Program-made: the position numbers and the translations under genes
DNA from: Phycisphaerales bacterium
Lineage (GTDB): Bacteria; Planctomycetota; Phycisphaerae; Phycisphaerales; UBA1924
DNA length: 64,000 bases
Direction of reading: 5' to 3'
NCBI GenBank assembly: GCA_026982335.1
Contig: JALSHH010000045.1
Coordinates: 1 to 64,000, forward strand
Shown here: one piece after another, positions 43,872-52,900 of the stretch
How the letters are laid out: every line of letters begins with the position of its first letter
Position numbering within the stretch: the first letter of the stretch is position 1
Notes under the pieces: generated by a model
What the model was told of the DNA's origin: nothing
Database searches by the model: none
What the model saw: only the letters and a program-made list of their open reading frames with translations

Positions 43872-44429
43872 CTAATCCAACCGGGTAACCGTAACCCGGC
43901 CGGTGAAGGCTGCAACATTAACTCTCCACCTACTCATCGGCCCTGCGAGAACAATTGCCCCCCCATCACTCAGGTTGCTCGTCCCCGGCGCGGAGACAGG
44001 CCCACCCATTTCATCAAATATGAGGGTGCCGTCTCCATCGAAGTTCGCAGACTCAATCACGGTCCCCCCATACCGCTCATCATTGAGGTCGATCCGATAT
44101 CGCTGATCAGGCCCCTTGATGTCATAGAGTGCATCGTCATCGGGATCAATGGAATTGCCGTTGACTTGGATAAGGGTATATTGATTGTTGTCAATATCAA
44201 AAACAATCGCCCGTTGCTCCTGGTATCCTAAAGCATCCATTTGAGCAAAGGTAATATCCGAAACAACCATGCGCACCGCAGACTGAATCCGCAGCACCCC
44301 TGCTTGGCTCAGCGATGGTGCGACCATTGCACCGGCAATGCCCAGAATCACAACCACAACCAACACCTCAACAAGGGTGTACCCACGAAGTATGGCCCAA
44401 GGGGTGATTCGATGATGTCTACTTCGCAT
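43872..44429 (-). CDS. GspH-like pseudopilin
   Basis: A 185-residue pseudopilin. The start at 44429 (MRSRHHRITP) is supported by GGAAGGAACGAG upstream. The prepilin leader is WAILRGYTLVEVLVVVVI: cleavage after Gly16 leaves Tyr17 at +1 and Glu21 at +5. The mature domain is strand-rich (RIQSAVRMVVSDITFAQMDA, YTLIQVNGNSIDPDDD), as expected for the minor pseudopilin GspH of type II secretion. Its own start is 48 bases downstream of a GspG-like gene. It is part of the same-strand run that ends in the secretin. Confidence 0.85.
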   Translation of the reverse strand: MRSRHHRITPWAILRGYTLVEVLVVVVILGIAGAMVAPSLSQAGVLRIQSAVRMVVSDITFAQMDALGYQEQRAIVFDIDNNQYTLIQVNGNSIDPDDDALYDIKGPDQRYRIDLNDERYGGTVIESANFDGDGTLIFDEMGGPVSAPGTSNLSDGGAIVLAGPMSRWRVNVAAFTGRVTVTRLD

Positions 44430-44477
44430 TGACTCGTTCCTTCCAACCCCCCACTGTACCTTCAAAATCATTCACTT

Positions 44478-44909
44478 TTATGGTCTTGGAAGTGGCTCAT
44501 CGTTCATATCGAATCCGCCTGCCCAAATTTCCCCAGTAATATCGTTATAAATCCATCCGTGAGTCGTCTGATATGCAGCGTCGGGTGTGGATGCGATAAT
44601 AATCTGCTGGTTGTTTGCTCCGCCAACATACGGATTGGTCGGTGCTTCTTTGAGGTACTCACCGGTATTGGCAATTAGGTCTCCCCAAGTACCGTTACCT
44701 GCAGTAACAGCAGGAAGTGCGTTTTCATTGCGTACTTGGAAGACTTCGACTGCTCGGCGAAGTTTTTGAAGCTCTGATTGAGTTGTCCCAATAGTTGCCT
44801 CTTCAACCGCCCCTATAAAGCTCGAGACGACGATTGCTGCGAGAATACCAAGAATAACCACAACGATGAGAATCTCAACAAGTGTGAATCCACTCCTTGC
44901 ATGCCGCAT
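44478..44909 (-). CDS. GspG-like pseudopilin, copy 1
   Basis: A 143-residue major pseudopilin-type protein. The start at 44909 (MRHARSGFTLVEIL) has AAGGAAA upstream. Prepilin peptidase would cut after Gly7, leaving Phe8 at +1 and Glu12 at +5. The C-terminal half has LKEAPTNPYVGG and HGWIYNDITGEIWAGG, which match GspG's ordered C-terminal region (EAP-NPY and GWxYN-TGEIW). It shares this plan with the next gene, suggesting a tandem duplication. The order along the transcript is GspG-like, GspG-like, GspH-like, small membrane protein, secretin, TPR lipoprotein. Confidence 0.88.
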   Translation of the reverse strand: MRHARSGFTLVEILIVVVILGILAAIVVSSFIGAVEEATIGTTQSELQKLRRAVEVFQVRNENALPAVTAGNGTWGDLIANTGEYLKEAPTNPYVGGANNQQIIIASTPDAAYQTTHGWIYNDITGEIWAGGFDMNDEPLPRP

Positions 44910-45014
44910 GACTGTATTTCCTTGCGCTTGGACTTGAAAATTTGCCACTATCCAAATTGCGCTGAGGGCTCCTTTCGAAGCCCACACGCGATATTCTCTT
45001 AATGTCGGATGAGA

Positions 45015-45476
45015 TTAGTACGATCCACCACTTGCACGAATTCTGCCCGTGTTGGGGTTGTAGAACCACCCTTCCGAACCATCACCAGCGTTGGCTTCTG
45101 CATCTGCAGCTGTCGCGTTTGCCGCTGCACTTGCAGTCACGGTGAATGCGTTGGCCGCAGGTGCGTATGGGTTCCGTGGTGCCTCTTTGATGTAATCCCC
45201 ATCAATCATGACGCTCCACCCGTTTGTCGAACCATCTGCCGGGTCTGCGTTAAGTTGCGCAACCGACGGATAAGACCCATTATTCTGAGCAGCATAGAGT
45301 TCGAGCTGATTCTCGAGTGTCGAAGTTTGGGTTTCCACATTCCCTTGGCGTGCCTCGTTGGCAGCATTGGTAAACTGTGGGACGACGATCGCAGCGAGAA
45401 TCCCGAGGATCACGACCACGATCAAAATTTCGACAAGGGTGAAGCCCTTTGCCATTGTGTTTCGCATTGAATGCAT
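45015..45476 (-). CDS. GspG-like pseudopilin, copy 2
   Basis: A 153-residue protein. The start at 45476 (MHSMRNTMAKGFTLVEIL) has AAGGAG upstream. Cleavage after Gly11 gives Phe12 at +1 and Glu16 at +5. It carries YIKEAPRNPYAPAAN and GWFYNPNTGRIRASGG, the same C-terminal plan as the downstream copy. The middle is Ala/Asn-rich (TASAAANATAADAEANAG), likely a flexible loop. This is the first gene of the cluster; it has its own gap of about 390 bases upstream, where its promoter should lie. Confidence 0.88.
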   Translation of the reverse strand: MHSMRNTMAKGFTLVEILIVVVILGILAAIVVPQFTNAANEARQGNVETQTSTLENQLELYAAQNNGSYPSVAQLNADPADGSTNGWSVMIDGDYIKEAPRNPYAPAANAFTVTASAAANATAADAEANAGDGSEGWFYNPNTGRIRASGGSY

Positions 45477-45868
45477 TTGTTTGTCTCCTTGAATACGACT
45501 CATGAGTGACACGCCCTTGCCAGGCGGCATTTACCTGTCATCCCTCGAAACAGGCCGTTCCTCCGTAGCCCGTTCACTTGAAACTTCCCACAGGCGGTAA
45601 CGCACCGCACTTGGCAACCCTAAGCATGACAAATGGATCATCGTCATGCCCATCGAATCGAATCAGTCTTCATGCCTTTGGGGCTGCCAAACCAAACCCA
45701 ATGGATCAGTGTGCCCGATTCATGCCGGTTGTGCAGGCAAACCACAGCATCATCGAACACTCTCGGACGCACAAAGCAATGAATCTTCGCCCGATAGTTC
45801 CAAAAAAACGAACCGAGAAAAGGTTCGTTTTGAGCAAATAGGAAAGAATTGCTGCGATTATCAGTGGG
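45477..45868. other. intergenic gap before the pseudopilin cluster
   Basis: About 390 bases without a supported gene, between the start of the first GspG-like gene and the stop of the HEAT-repeat gene (both minus strand). It contains the terminator at 45802-45832 and must hold the cluster's promoter. An 87-residue plus-strand frame (45578-45841) has no ribosome binding site or family features. Confidence 0.6.
45802..45832 (-). terminator. intrinsic terminator after the HEAT-repeat gene
   Basis: AAACGAACC / GGTTCGTTT stem (9 base pairs) with a 7-base loop, followed on the minus strand by seven T. It lies 36 bases after the stop at 45869, so the HEAT gene and the pilin cluster are separate transcripts. 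Confidence 0.85.
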
Positions 45869-48100
45869 TTATCGTCCGGAAACTGCTGTTCCGATTTTAC
45901 CTTCACGATGAAGAATCAAAGGAACCAATGTCGAGTTTGTTACTTCCAAAGCACCCATTGTTGCGACAGCAACTGTTGCCAACTCATCATGAGGATCTTG
46001 AGCAAGCTCAATCAAACGACGGATTTGCCGATTATTGATCTGATTACCAAAGCGCTTTCCAGAATCGGCAACCATTGCCAAGAGCTCCATCTGAATTTCA
46101 CCGGAAGATTCGAGCGCCCTGTCCATAATGGCTTGTTGCGCTTTTGGCTGAGGCATGTAAGAAATAATCTCGGCAACATCAAGCAAAGTAAATCCCTCAA
46201 CCTGATCGAGCACATCAATCAGAATCGAGGAGGCGTCAGAAACATTAAGAACCTGATTGTTCGAAATCGCAAGGTTGCGAAGTACCTCGATCGAACGATA
46301 CGAGTATTCATCTGCTTCGTCATCGCTGATAGGCCCGCCCGAAGCAACTTCAAGCAGGGTCGAAACCGATTCGTCGAACGCACTACTCGAGATTGCACTT
46401 CGGCGCACCGAAACGCTCTGGTCACGGTGATACTGACGCGTCATGGGGATGAAATCATCAGGCCCCATAAGTGAAAGAACTGGAGCGACTGCAAGTTTAT
46501 TGTCAGCCCGGGCAGATTCAATCGACCGCAAGGTCTCGTCAAATCCCAACGAGGTCACGATAAGATCAATCGTTGGCGTTTCAGCAATCGCTGCATTGAG
46601 ATCGGACAATCCATTCTCTGCTGGTGGAAGTACTGCGAAACCAAGTTGCTCAAGCAAAGCACGGTACTGGTCATAAGCTTCACGATCACGCCCGGTTAGA
46701 ATGATGGCATGAATCGACGAGGCGTCCATCACAGCACTGGCAAGCAGTGGGATGACCCGCTCGGCCCCACGAAAAGGTTCACTGGGTTGAGCTTTGCCCA
46801 AAGCCAGAGCAGCTTCAAACTGCACCCGGCGATTCTGATAGGTCAACGACTCAAGAAGGGGATAACGATCCCCAATTGGCTCACCCCAAAGGGCACGCGG
46901 CCCCGCAGTTTGAGCCAAAGCGTCGATTGCCAAGCGAACAAGTGGTGTATCGCGCGTATCGAGCCCTCGGCGAAGCACAAGTTGATCAATCTCAGGTCCC
47001 ACCGCAATGCCGTAATACTCGGCATCTCTGCGATCCGATGAATACACCGGGTTTTCGTAGTTCTCCGGAGTATCGAGCTCCCGTGAATAGTTCGCAGCGA
47101 CCCACAGAGCAAGCGTTTCATTTTCGGTCGGGTCCAGAGCCAACGCCCTTTCAGCCATCCGCATGGACATCGCCTCATGAAACACAGAAGTTCGGATCGG
47201 AACCATAACAAGCCCAAGCCCAGGATCGAAGTTCCAGACAAGCTGATAGTCTTCGTTGGGAAAACTGGTTAGCTCAGCAGGTTGAGCATAATAGGAATCG
47301 GCAAGCAGGGCATACATATCGGCAACGACTTTGCCCGGATCCCCGCCCAAGCGAGAAATCGCCCGCCCACAAGCCTGACGAACCGCATCATTGTCGGTGG
47401 ACTGATACATATCAATCAAAACAGGCAAACTGGTGCGATAGGGAATCAGCCCGAGAACCTCGGCAATGGCTTCTTGGCGAGCAGCGTCAAGCCCAGGCAT
47501 TGCAGTCGTAAGGGGAATGATTGCTTGGCGTCCCATATCGACAAGCAACCGCTGCACCTGCGCTTTGAGCGCCAAGTCGGACTGCTGGAGGTAGGCATCG
47601 AGCAGCTGAGGCATCGCATATTCGCCTGCAACGATCAAACGCTCACGGGCCAACGAACGAGCTCGCAATCCTTGAGTGAGCAACTCGATATTACGGGAAA
47701 TCTCATCGGGATTACGAGCACGAGCGAGCTTACCATCACGAAAGGCACCGTCAAGTGCTGCTGCAATGGGTTCGAGCACAGGCACACGCATCCCGGCAGC
47801 AATGGCCTCTTCAAAACGCTGCTGTTCGCGAGATCGTTCCACGAGATCAACAAAATCTTCTGGCGCCATGCCCACATCAAGAATCTGGGTACCCAAATCT
47901 GCTGCAATATCAAAGCGTGCAATCTTGACAAAATGGATGAAATCCCGGAGGAGTTCGAGTTCTTCTTCGTGATCAGTACTTGGCTGGGCTACGGAGGCGT
48001 AGGCCTGCGGGATGGGGATCAGCACGGACGCTGAGCCTGCAATAAGCATGATCGAGAAGGACAGATTGGCGATGTTGCGGGTCACTCTGCGCACATTCAT
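45869..48100 (-). CDS. secreted HEAT-repeat protein
   Basis: A 743-residue exported protein with a signal peptide (basic MNVRRVTRN, hydrophobic stretch, cut after YAS near residue 36). GGAG precedes the ATG. The mature part is almost all helical with HEAT-like repeats, such as ALKAQVQRLLVDMGRQAIIP, AVRQACGRAISRLGGDPGK and VEGFTLLDVAEIISYMP. The middle has a GRD-type block (ILTGRDREAYDQYRALLEQL) that could be a Rossmann-like fold, but no catalytic motif is clear. HEAT proteins serve as scaffolds. Its location upstream of the pilin/secretin cluster suggests an envelope role. Confidence 0.8.
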   Translation of the reverse strand: MNVRRVTRNIANLSFSIMLIAGSASVLIPIPQAYASVAQPSTDHEEELELLRDFIHFVKIARFDIAADLGTQILDVGMAPEDFVDLVERSREQQRFEEAIAAGMRVPVLEPIAAALDGAFRDGKLARARNPDEISRNIELLTQGLRARSLARERLIVAGEYAMPQLLDAYLQQSDLALKAQVQRLLVDMGRQAIIPLTTAMPGLDAARQEAIAEVLGLIPYRTSLPVLIDMYQSTDNDAVRQACGRAISRLGGDPGKVVADMYALLADSYYAQPAELTSFPNEDYQLVWNFDPGLGLVMVPIRTSVFHEAMSMRMAERALALDPTENETLALWVAANYSRELDTPENYENPVYSSDRRDAEYYGIAVGPEIDQLVLRRGLDTRDTPLVRLAIDALAQTAGPRALWGEPIGDRYPLLESLTYQNRRVQFEAALALGKAQPSEPFRGAERVIPLLASAVMDASSIHAIILTGRDREAYDQYRALLEQLGFAVLPPAENGLSDLNAAIAETPTIDLIVTSLGFDETLRSIESARADNKLAVAPVLSLMGPDDFIPMTRQYHRDQSVSVRRSAISSSAFDESVSTLLEVASGGPISDDEADEYSYRSIEVLRNLAISNNQVLNVSDASSILIDVLDQVEGFTLLDVAEIISYMPQPKAQQAIMDRALESSGEIQMELLAMVADSGKRFGNQINNRQIRRLIELAQDPHDELATVAVATMGALEVTNSTLVPLILHREGKIGTAVSGR

Positions 48101-48459
48101 CTCCTGCGTGCAAATATTGATGGACGAAGCGTCGAAGAGACCAAATCCTCGTCCCGGGGGATCATCATATACGACCGCCGGGGCGATGTGTTGCCCTTGG
48201 CGTACGAAAGAATGACAACTGTATCGGACTCAAGGCATAGGTGTCAATCGGACAAAGGCGATAGCTCCAATAACCATGAGATAATTGCCCTATCTTGCCA
48301 GATCGAGGACCCAATCGGGTCCGGATATGGCAAAGTACCCGAAAGTACCACCAATTGGGCCCAAGCGTCAAGCCAAGAGGACAAGGCGACGATGAGAAGA
48401 AAGACACGGCGCATGACGGCTGCGACGGTCCGCTTCAAAGATGTACCCGAGGTGAGATG
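48101..48459. other. divergent regulatory gap
   Basis: About 360 bases between the divergent HEAT gene and the HTH-receiver gene. No gene is supported; promoters of both must lie here. A minus-strand frame at 48244-48438 looks signal-peptide-like but has weak start signals and overlaps the leader of the HTH gene. Confidence 0.5.
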
Positions 48460-49038
48460 ATGCCCATTGAAAAAGATGTATTGACGACCGGCGAAGTCGC
48501 CAAAATTTGTAATGTCGCTCCCAGAACCGTCTCCAAATGGTTCGATTCAGGACAGCTCAAGGGATATCGCATCCCAGGATCCAAAGATCGGCGAATCCCG
48601 GTGACCGAACTCTATCGGTTCATGAAAGCCCACCATATCCCCATGGACGGGATCGCCAGCGGCAATACCCGCGTACTCATCATCGACAGTGACCAGGAAG
48701 TCTCCGATGTCCTCGAACGGGTACTCGCTGAGCAGACCAACTACGAGGTTTCAGCTGCCAACTCGGCATTCGCTGCCGGACTCGAATGTGAACGATTCCG
48801 TCCACATGTCGTGCTCATTGATGTCCATATCACTGAGAGCGAGCCGCACAAGATCGCCCAACTGGTCCGTTCAAGCGAAGCGATGCAGATGACCAAGCTC
48901 ATTGCGATGTCCGGCAAACTGACCGATGGGCAGGCTCAGGGATTGCGAAGCGCGGGATTTGACTCGTTCCTCAAGAAGCCCTTCCAAGTGCGGATGGTTG
49001 TTGAAGCCATCGAGCAGGCGACGAATATCGCGGCCTGA
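48460..49038 (+). CDS. regulator with N-terminal excisionase/MerR-like HTH and C-terminal receiver
   Basis: A 192-residue protein. GAGGTGAG precedes the start; the ATG at 48457 also lies in frame. Residues 7-52 form a helix-turn-helix of the BldC/excisionase type (LTTGEVAKICNVAPRTVSKW, then KGYRIPGSKDRRIPV with the wing). Residues 70-185 form a receiver: Asp76/Asp78 acidic pocket, Asp121 in VVLIDVHIT as phosphoacceptor, Ser151 in AMSGK, Lys173 in FLKKPF. The order, DNA-binding domain first, is the reverse of most response regulators. It is monocistronic, with a strong terminator 40 bases after the stop. The target genes are unknown. Confidence 0.88.
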   Translation: MPIEKDVLTTGEVAKICNVAPRTVSKWFDSGQLKGYRIPGSKDRRIPVTELYRFMKAHHIPMDGIASGNTRVLIIDSDQEVSDVLERVLAEQTNYEVSAANSAFAAGLECERFRPHVVLIDVHITESEPHKIAQLVRSSEAMQMTKLIAMSGKLTDGQAQGLRSAGFDSFLKKPFQVRMVVEAIEQATNIAA

Positions 49039-49078
49039 GCCGGGATTCAGACCAAGATTTCCAAAGAAGTCCACCACA

Positions 49079-49117
49079 AACCCGAACCTGCAAGGACGCA
49101 GGTTCGGGTTTTCTTTT
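49079..49117 (+). terminator. intrinsic terminator of the HTH-receiver gene
   Basis: A 12-base-pair perfect stem, ACCCGAACCTGC / GCAGGTTCGGGT, with a 6-base loop, followed by TTTTCTTTT. Confidence 0.92.
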
Positions 49118-49407
49118 GTCTTGACCTGTCGTGTGACCATGCTCTATCAACTTTATAGCCATCTCGCTCATTACTCTCATCGGTCATCCCACAGCCGTCG
49201 AGCTCCTGGCCGGTGGTGAGCCATTTGAGCGATCAGGCGGCGAATTTGTTGCTTGGTCTTGAGAATGCCCTGTGTGAATGATGAGTATTCATGTCCCATA
49301 ACAATTTGAAGCATTGGCCACAAAAATACTTGGATAGAAAAAGCCCCAGCGAACGGGGGGCGAATTCAACGCAAACTGTTTATAGAATGGACTTTATAGA
49401 CGGGCGC
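49118..49407. other. intergenic gap between two terminators
   Basis: Almost 300 bases without a supported gene, between the terminator of the HTH-receiver gene and the end of the M42 peptidase gene. It includes the M42 terminator at 49338-49361 and a possible 40-residue minus-strand frame (49177-49299) that I could not support. Confidence 0.5.
49338..49361 (-). terminator. intrinsic terminator after the M42 peptidase
   Basis: On the minus strand, GCCCC and GGGGC pair around a 9-base loop and are followed by five T. It lies about 46 bases after the stop at 49408. Confidence 0.7.
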
Positions 49408-50472
49408 CTACTTCAATTCGGCCATCGACGCGGTCAAAATGTCACAGGCGGCTTTGAGGTCCTTCTTGTCGAGCATCTCGGTGACGGTGTGGATATATCG
49501 TGTCCCAACGGTGATCCCAACAGCCTTGGCACCGGCAGCGGCTTGTTGGGCAGCGGCCCCGTCTTGTCCGCCGGCAGCGAGAATCGACCGCTGATACGGG
49601 ATGCGATTCTTCTTGGCGATCTTTTCGACCATTTTGACCATGTCATAGTCGGAGATGAAGCTTCCATCTTTGATATGCAGCGCAAACCCCTTGCCATGAT
49701 CGGTGACAGTCTCGGCTGCGGGGACACCGGGGGTATCGCAAGCGAGGGTGACATCAATGCCAAAGCCATAGTCTGGTTGGACGGCGTAGGAGGCCGTTCT
49801 TGCGCCGCGAAGTCCGACTTCCTCTTGAGTGGTGAAGGCGACAACGATCTCGCAACTATGCCCGATTTTCTTCCTAGCGAGCTGGCGGACCGATTCAATC
49901 CCGAGCCAGCACGCAACACGGTTGTCGAGGGCTTTCGAAACGCACTTGGTGCCCATTTCAAGGAAGGGCTCGTCCATAACGATGTAATCACCAACCTGGA
50001 AATTTTTGCTGACTTGGGCAGCTGTCATGCCGGTGTCGACGAAGAATTCCTTGACCTCCGGGATTTTTTTCCGATCTTCTTGACTTGAGATATGCAACGG
50101 TCGCCCGCCTGGGTTCATAATGGCTTTGAAGTCGCCGTGCTCTGAGCAGACCAGGACTCGTCGAGAGAAAAGATTGCGCGGATCAAACCCGCCAGCAGGG
50201 TTGACCCAAAGAAACCCTTTCTCGTCAATGCTCGACACATAAAACCCGATCTCGTCCATATGGCACAAGAGCATGATGGTCTTTGCGTCCCCCTTGCGGA
50301 TCGCCCCTTTGGCCGTGCGAGGCCTGCGCCGACAGATCAGCGAACCCATCGCATCAGTCTCGACGGAATCGAAAAGATCACTGATTTCGGATTCGATGAG
50401 TTCGCGAACGCGCTCTTCGCGTCCGGGAATACCTGGCATTTCGCAGAGGCGTTTGAGTAGATCAATATTCAC
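49408..50472 (-). CDS. M42-family aminopeptidase
   Basis: A cytoplasmic, metal-dependent tetrahedral aminopeptidase of the M42 (FrvX/CelM) family. The start is GTG at 50472, with AAGGAG upstream; the frame upstream is not family-like. Motifs are MLLCHMDEIGFYVSSI (His and Asp metal ligands), MGTKCVSKALDNRVACWLG, AFTTQEEVGLRGARTA (catalytic Glu-Glu) and GIDVTLACDTPGV. The 354-residue length matches the family. Members cleave N-terminal residues from peptides; exact specificity is not visible. Its start is about 130 bases from the divergent YgfZ-like gene. Confidence 0.92.
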   Translation of the reverse strand: MNIDLLKRLCEMPGIPGREERVRELIESEISDLFDSVETDAMGSLICRRRPRTAKGAIRKGDAKTIMLLCHMDEIGFYVSSIDEKGFLWVNPAGGFDPRNLFSRRVLVCSEHGDFKAIMNPGGRPLHISSQEDRKKIPEVKEFFVDTGMTAAQVSKNFQVGDYIVMDEPFLEMGTKCVSKALDNRVACWLGIESVRQLARKKIGHSCEIVVAFTTQEEVGLRGARTASYAVQPDYGFGIDVTLACDTPGVPAAETVTDHGKGFALHIKDGSFISDYDMVKMVEKIAKKNRIPYQRSILAAGGQDGAAAQQAAAGAKAVGITVGTRYIHTVTEMLDKKDLKAACDILTASMAELK

Positions 50473-50603
50473 GAGCAACTCCTTGTGATGTGACTGGGGG
50501 AAGGGGAGAAAACATCTGTTCAGTTTTTGCGGTATGGCTGAACAGATTCTAGGTGGCGTGAACTCCAAACAGGCGAATCATACCGACCTATTGTTCTGAT
50601 CCT

Positions 50604-51776
50604 ATGCCTGTGCCCCCCCACCAATCGCCTTTGCATGCCCATCACACCGGTTCCGAAGCCTTCTTTTTGCCCTATGGTTCGGGTGAGGAGGTTTGTGAGG
50701 TTGTCGAAACCTTTGGGGATCTCGATCTGGAGTATGCTTCGATCCGCAAAGGGTGCGTGATCTTTGACCAAGCTCATGTGGGAACCATCAAGGTTCTGGG
50801 TGAAGATCGCGGGGCATTTCTTAATAACATGCTCACCGCGAAGATCGATGACCTCAGGCAAGGGATGAGTCGGCGTGCATTCTGGTTGAATCGCAAGGGC
50901 CGGATTGATGCCGATATCCGAATCGCCCAGCGTGAAAACAACATGCTCTTTGCACTCGATCGGCATCTGTGCAAGACAACTGCCCAAACACTGGAATCAT
51001 TTATATTTACGGAAGATGTTGAGCTCGTTGATGTCGCCGATTCATACCATCGGCTGAGCCTTCACGGACCGATGGCGACCAAGCTCATCGCGCTGGCAAG
51101 TGATGCCGATCTCCAACTCGACCAATACCAGTGCGTGGATGTGGAGATCGCCGGGGCGCGGGTGCTTGTTGAACGCGAAGATTTGACCGGCGAAGTCGGG
51201 CTTGGATTGTGTATCCATATCGATGAGACGGTGGCGGTGTATGATCGGCTGCTGGCGGTCGCTGAGAAAAATCCAGAACTCAAAGCCCGCCCGACGGGGT
51301 GGCTGGCGCTCAATGCAGCGCGGATCGAAGCAGGACATCCGATGTTCAATATTGACTTTGGTGAAACGAACCTGCCGGTGGAATCAGGAATTATTGAGGA
51401 TCGTGTAAGTTTCACCAAGGGATGCTACCTTGGGCAGGAAGTCGTCGCCCGGATGCACGCCCGCAAGGCGTGCAACAAGAAGGTGGTGGCGATCAAGATC
51501 GAAGGCGAGCGAATCACGGTTGAGCAACCTGAAATTCACCAACCTACCGGCGGATCGCAAATCTTCGAACCCGGAAAGGAAGGCGAGCCCCCCGTCGGAA
51601 GCGTGACAAGCTCGACGATTTCGCCGATGCTCGGGGCGGTGCCGATCTGCTTTGCGATGGTCAAGAGTGGATTCTTTGAGTCCGGCACAAAGCTGACAGT
51701 CAGCGCCGAGGGCAAACTTGTGCCTTGCACGGTGCAGGAGTCACTCGCGTTTTGGAACAAACCCAATTCAAACTAA
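50604..51776 (+). CDS. YgfZ/GcvT-like folate-binding protein
   Basis: A 390-residue protein related to the aminomethyltransferase (GcvT) fold. It has LEYASIRKGCVIFDQAHVG near the N-terminus and KGCYLGQEVVARMHARKA near residue 275. The latter is the YgfZ signature (KGCYxGQE), including the Cys required in iron-sulfur cluster repair and maintenance. A true glycine-cleavage T protein would usually lack it. The N-terminal 35 residues differ from standard. It likely uses tetrahydrofolate and helps iron-sulfur enzymes; a partner cannot be named. Confidence 0.85.
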   Translation: MPVPPHQSPLHAHHTGSEAFFLPYGSGEEVCEVVETFGDLDLEYASIRKGCVIFDQAHVGTIKVLGEDRGAFLNNMLTAKIDDLRQGMSRRAFWLNRKGRIDADIRIAQRENNMLFALDRHLCKTTAQTLESFIFTEDVELVDVADSYHRLSLHGPMATKLIALASDADLQLDQYQCVDVEIAGARVLVEREDLTGEVGLGLCIHIDETVAVYDRLLAVAEKNPELKARPTGWLALNAARIEAGHPMFNIDFGETNLPVESGIIEDRVSFTKGCYLGQEVVARMHARKACNKKVVAIKIEGERITVEQPEIHQPTGGSQIFEPGKEGEPPVGSVTSSTISPMLGAVPICFAMVKSGFFESGTKLTVSAEGKLVPCTVQESLAFWNKPNSN

Positions 51777-51793
51777 CCTGCTCGAAACCCCTT

Positions 51794-52900
51794 CTACTGG
51801 GGCACGCTGTTTCGGTAGTGCAGCTCGATATCGTGGTCGATTTGCTTGGTGCGAATGAGCTCAAATCGGCGCATGTCAATAAGCCTTGGCGCATCACGCC
51901 CGACTGCGACAGCCTGCGCTCGCTTGTCGCCCATGATCCCTGGCGCCAGGTGAACAATCGCTTCGTTGATAAGATTGTGCTCGACCAATGATCCCAGCAC
52001 GCGCGGCCCCGCTTCGACCAACACCGTGGTCATGTTGTGGTTGCCGGCGAGTTGGGTAAGGGCGAAGGCGATATCAAGTCGGCCATCTTGAATTGGGGTT
52101 TCGATGATCGAACACGGAAACTGAGCAAATTTTGTTGGATCCGCGGTACAAATGATCGTTGGCACTTGACCGGCTGACTGCATCAGTTTGGATTCGGGAT
52201 CGAGTTGGGCGTGGGTATCGAGAAGAACGCGCTTGGCGACTTTGCGAATACTTGGGCAATCGCGAGCGGTGAGCATCGGATCGTCCGCGATCGCGGTGCC
52301 GATACCGATCATAATGGCATCGACCTTGCCCCGCAAGCGATGGACCCGCTCCCGACAACGAGCGTTGGATATCCACCGACTCTCACCCATACTCGTTGCG
52401 ATACGCCCATCGAGGGTCTGCGCCCATTTGGCGATAATCCACGGTCGATTGGTCTTGAGCCGATGGATAAATGGATCGCTCAGATGTGTCGCATTGGAAC
52501 TGGCATCACTCACGATAACCTCGATGCCCGCTGCTTGGAGGATTTCAATACCGCCTTTGGATACTTCAGCCGGGTCTTTACGAGCGATAACAACTTTGGC
52601 AATCCCCGCTTCGATCACCGCATCGGTGCAAGGTGGCTGCTTGCCGATATGCGAACAAGGTTCAAGGGTGCAATAGAGCGTCGCGCCACGGGGATCATGC
52701 CCATTATGCGCACAGTTGGCAAGCGCTTCGCGCTCGGCATGGAGACTTCCGAAACGGGTATGGTGCCCAATGCCGAGGATTTGGTGATCCTTCACAATGA
52801 CCGCCCCCACCATTGGGTTGGGCTCAACTCGCCCAAATCCACGCATGGCAACACGGGCAGCGAGATCGAGATAATGCTTCGTGCTCTGGTGCTGGTTCAT
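51794..52900 (-). CDS. ribD: riboflavin biosynthesis bifunctional deaminase/reductase
   Basis: RibD catalyses the second and third steps of riboflavin synthesis: deamination of the pyrimidine ring, then reduction of the ribosyl side chain with NADPH. The 368-residue protein has the deaminase zinc motifs SLHAEREALANCA and LEPCSHIGKQPPC, followed by the reductase domain with ARPWII-type KTNRPWIIAKWAQTLDGRIA and RVHRLRGKVDAIMIGIGT. The C-terminal end includes VLVEAGPRVLGSLVEH. Its start overlaps the end of the RNase HII-like gene by 4 bases, so they are co-transcribed. Confidence 0.95.
   Translation of the reverse strand: MNQHQSTKHYLDLAARVAMRGFGRVEPNPMVGAVIVKDHQILGIGHHTRFGSLHAEREALANCAHNGHDPRGATLYCTLEPCSHIGKQPPCTDAVIEAGIAKVVIARKDPAEVSKGGIEILQAAGIEVIVSDASSNATHLSDPFIHRLKTNRPWIIAKWAQTLDGRIATSMGESRWISNARCRERVHRLRGKVDAIMIGIGTAIADDPMLTARDCPSIRKVAKRVLLDTHAQLDPESKLMQSAGQVPTIICTADPTKFAQFPCSIIETPIQDGRLDIAFALTQLAGNHNMTTVLVEAGPRVLGSLVEHNLINEAIVHLAPGIMGDKRAQAVAVGRDAPRLIDMRRFELIRTKQIDHDIELHYRNSVPQ

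Noticed and set aside
45578-45841. An 87-residue plus-strand frame in the gap before the pilin cluster
   Set aside because: No ribosome binding site, and it overlaps the terminator of the HEAT gene.
48244-48438. A minus-strand frame that looks like a signal peptide (MRRVFLLIVALSSWLDAWA)
   Set aside because: It overlaps the leader of the HTH-receiver gene, starts at TTG or a weak ATG and has no clear mature domain.
49177-49299. A 40-residue minus-strand frame with a basic C-terminus (LIAQMAHHRPGARRLWDDR)
   Set aside because: No ribosome binding site, beyond a terminator, and no recognised family. Too little support for a gene.
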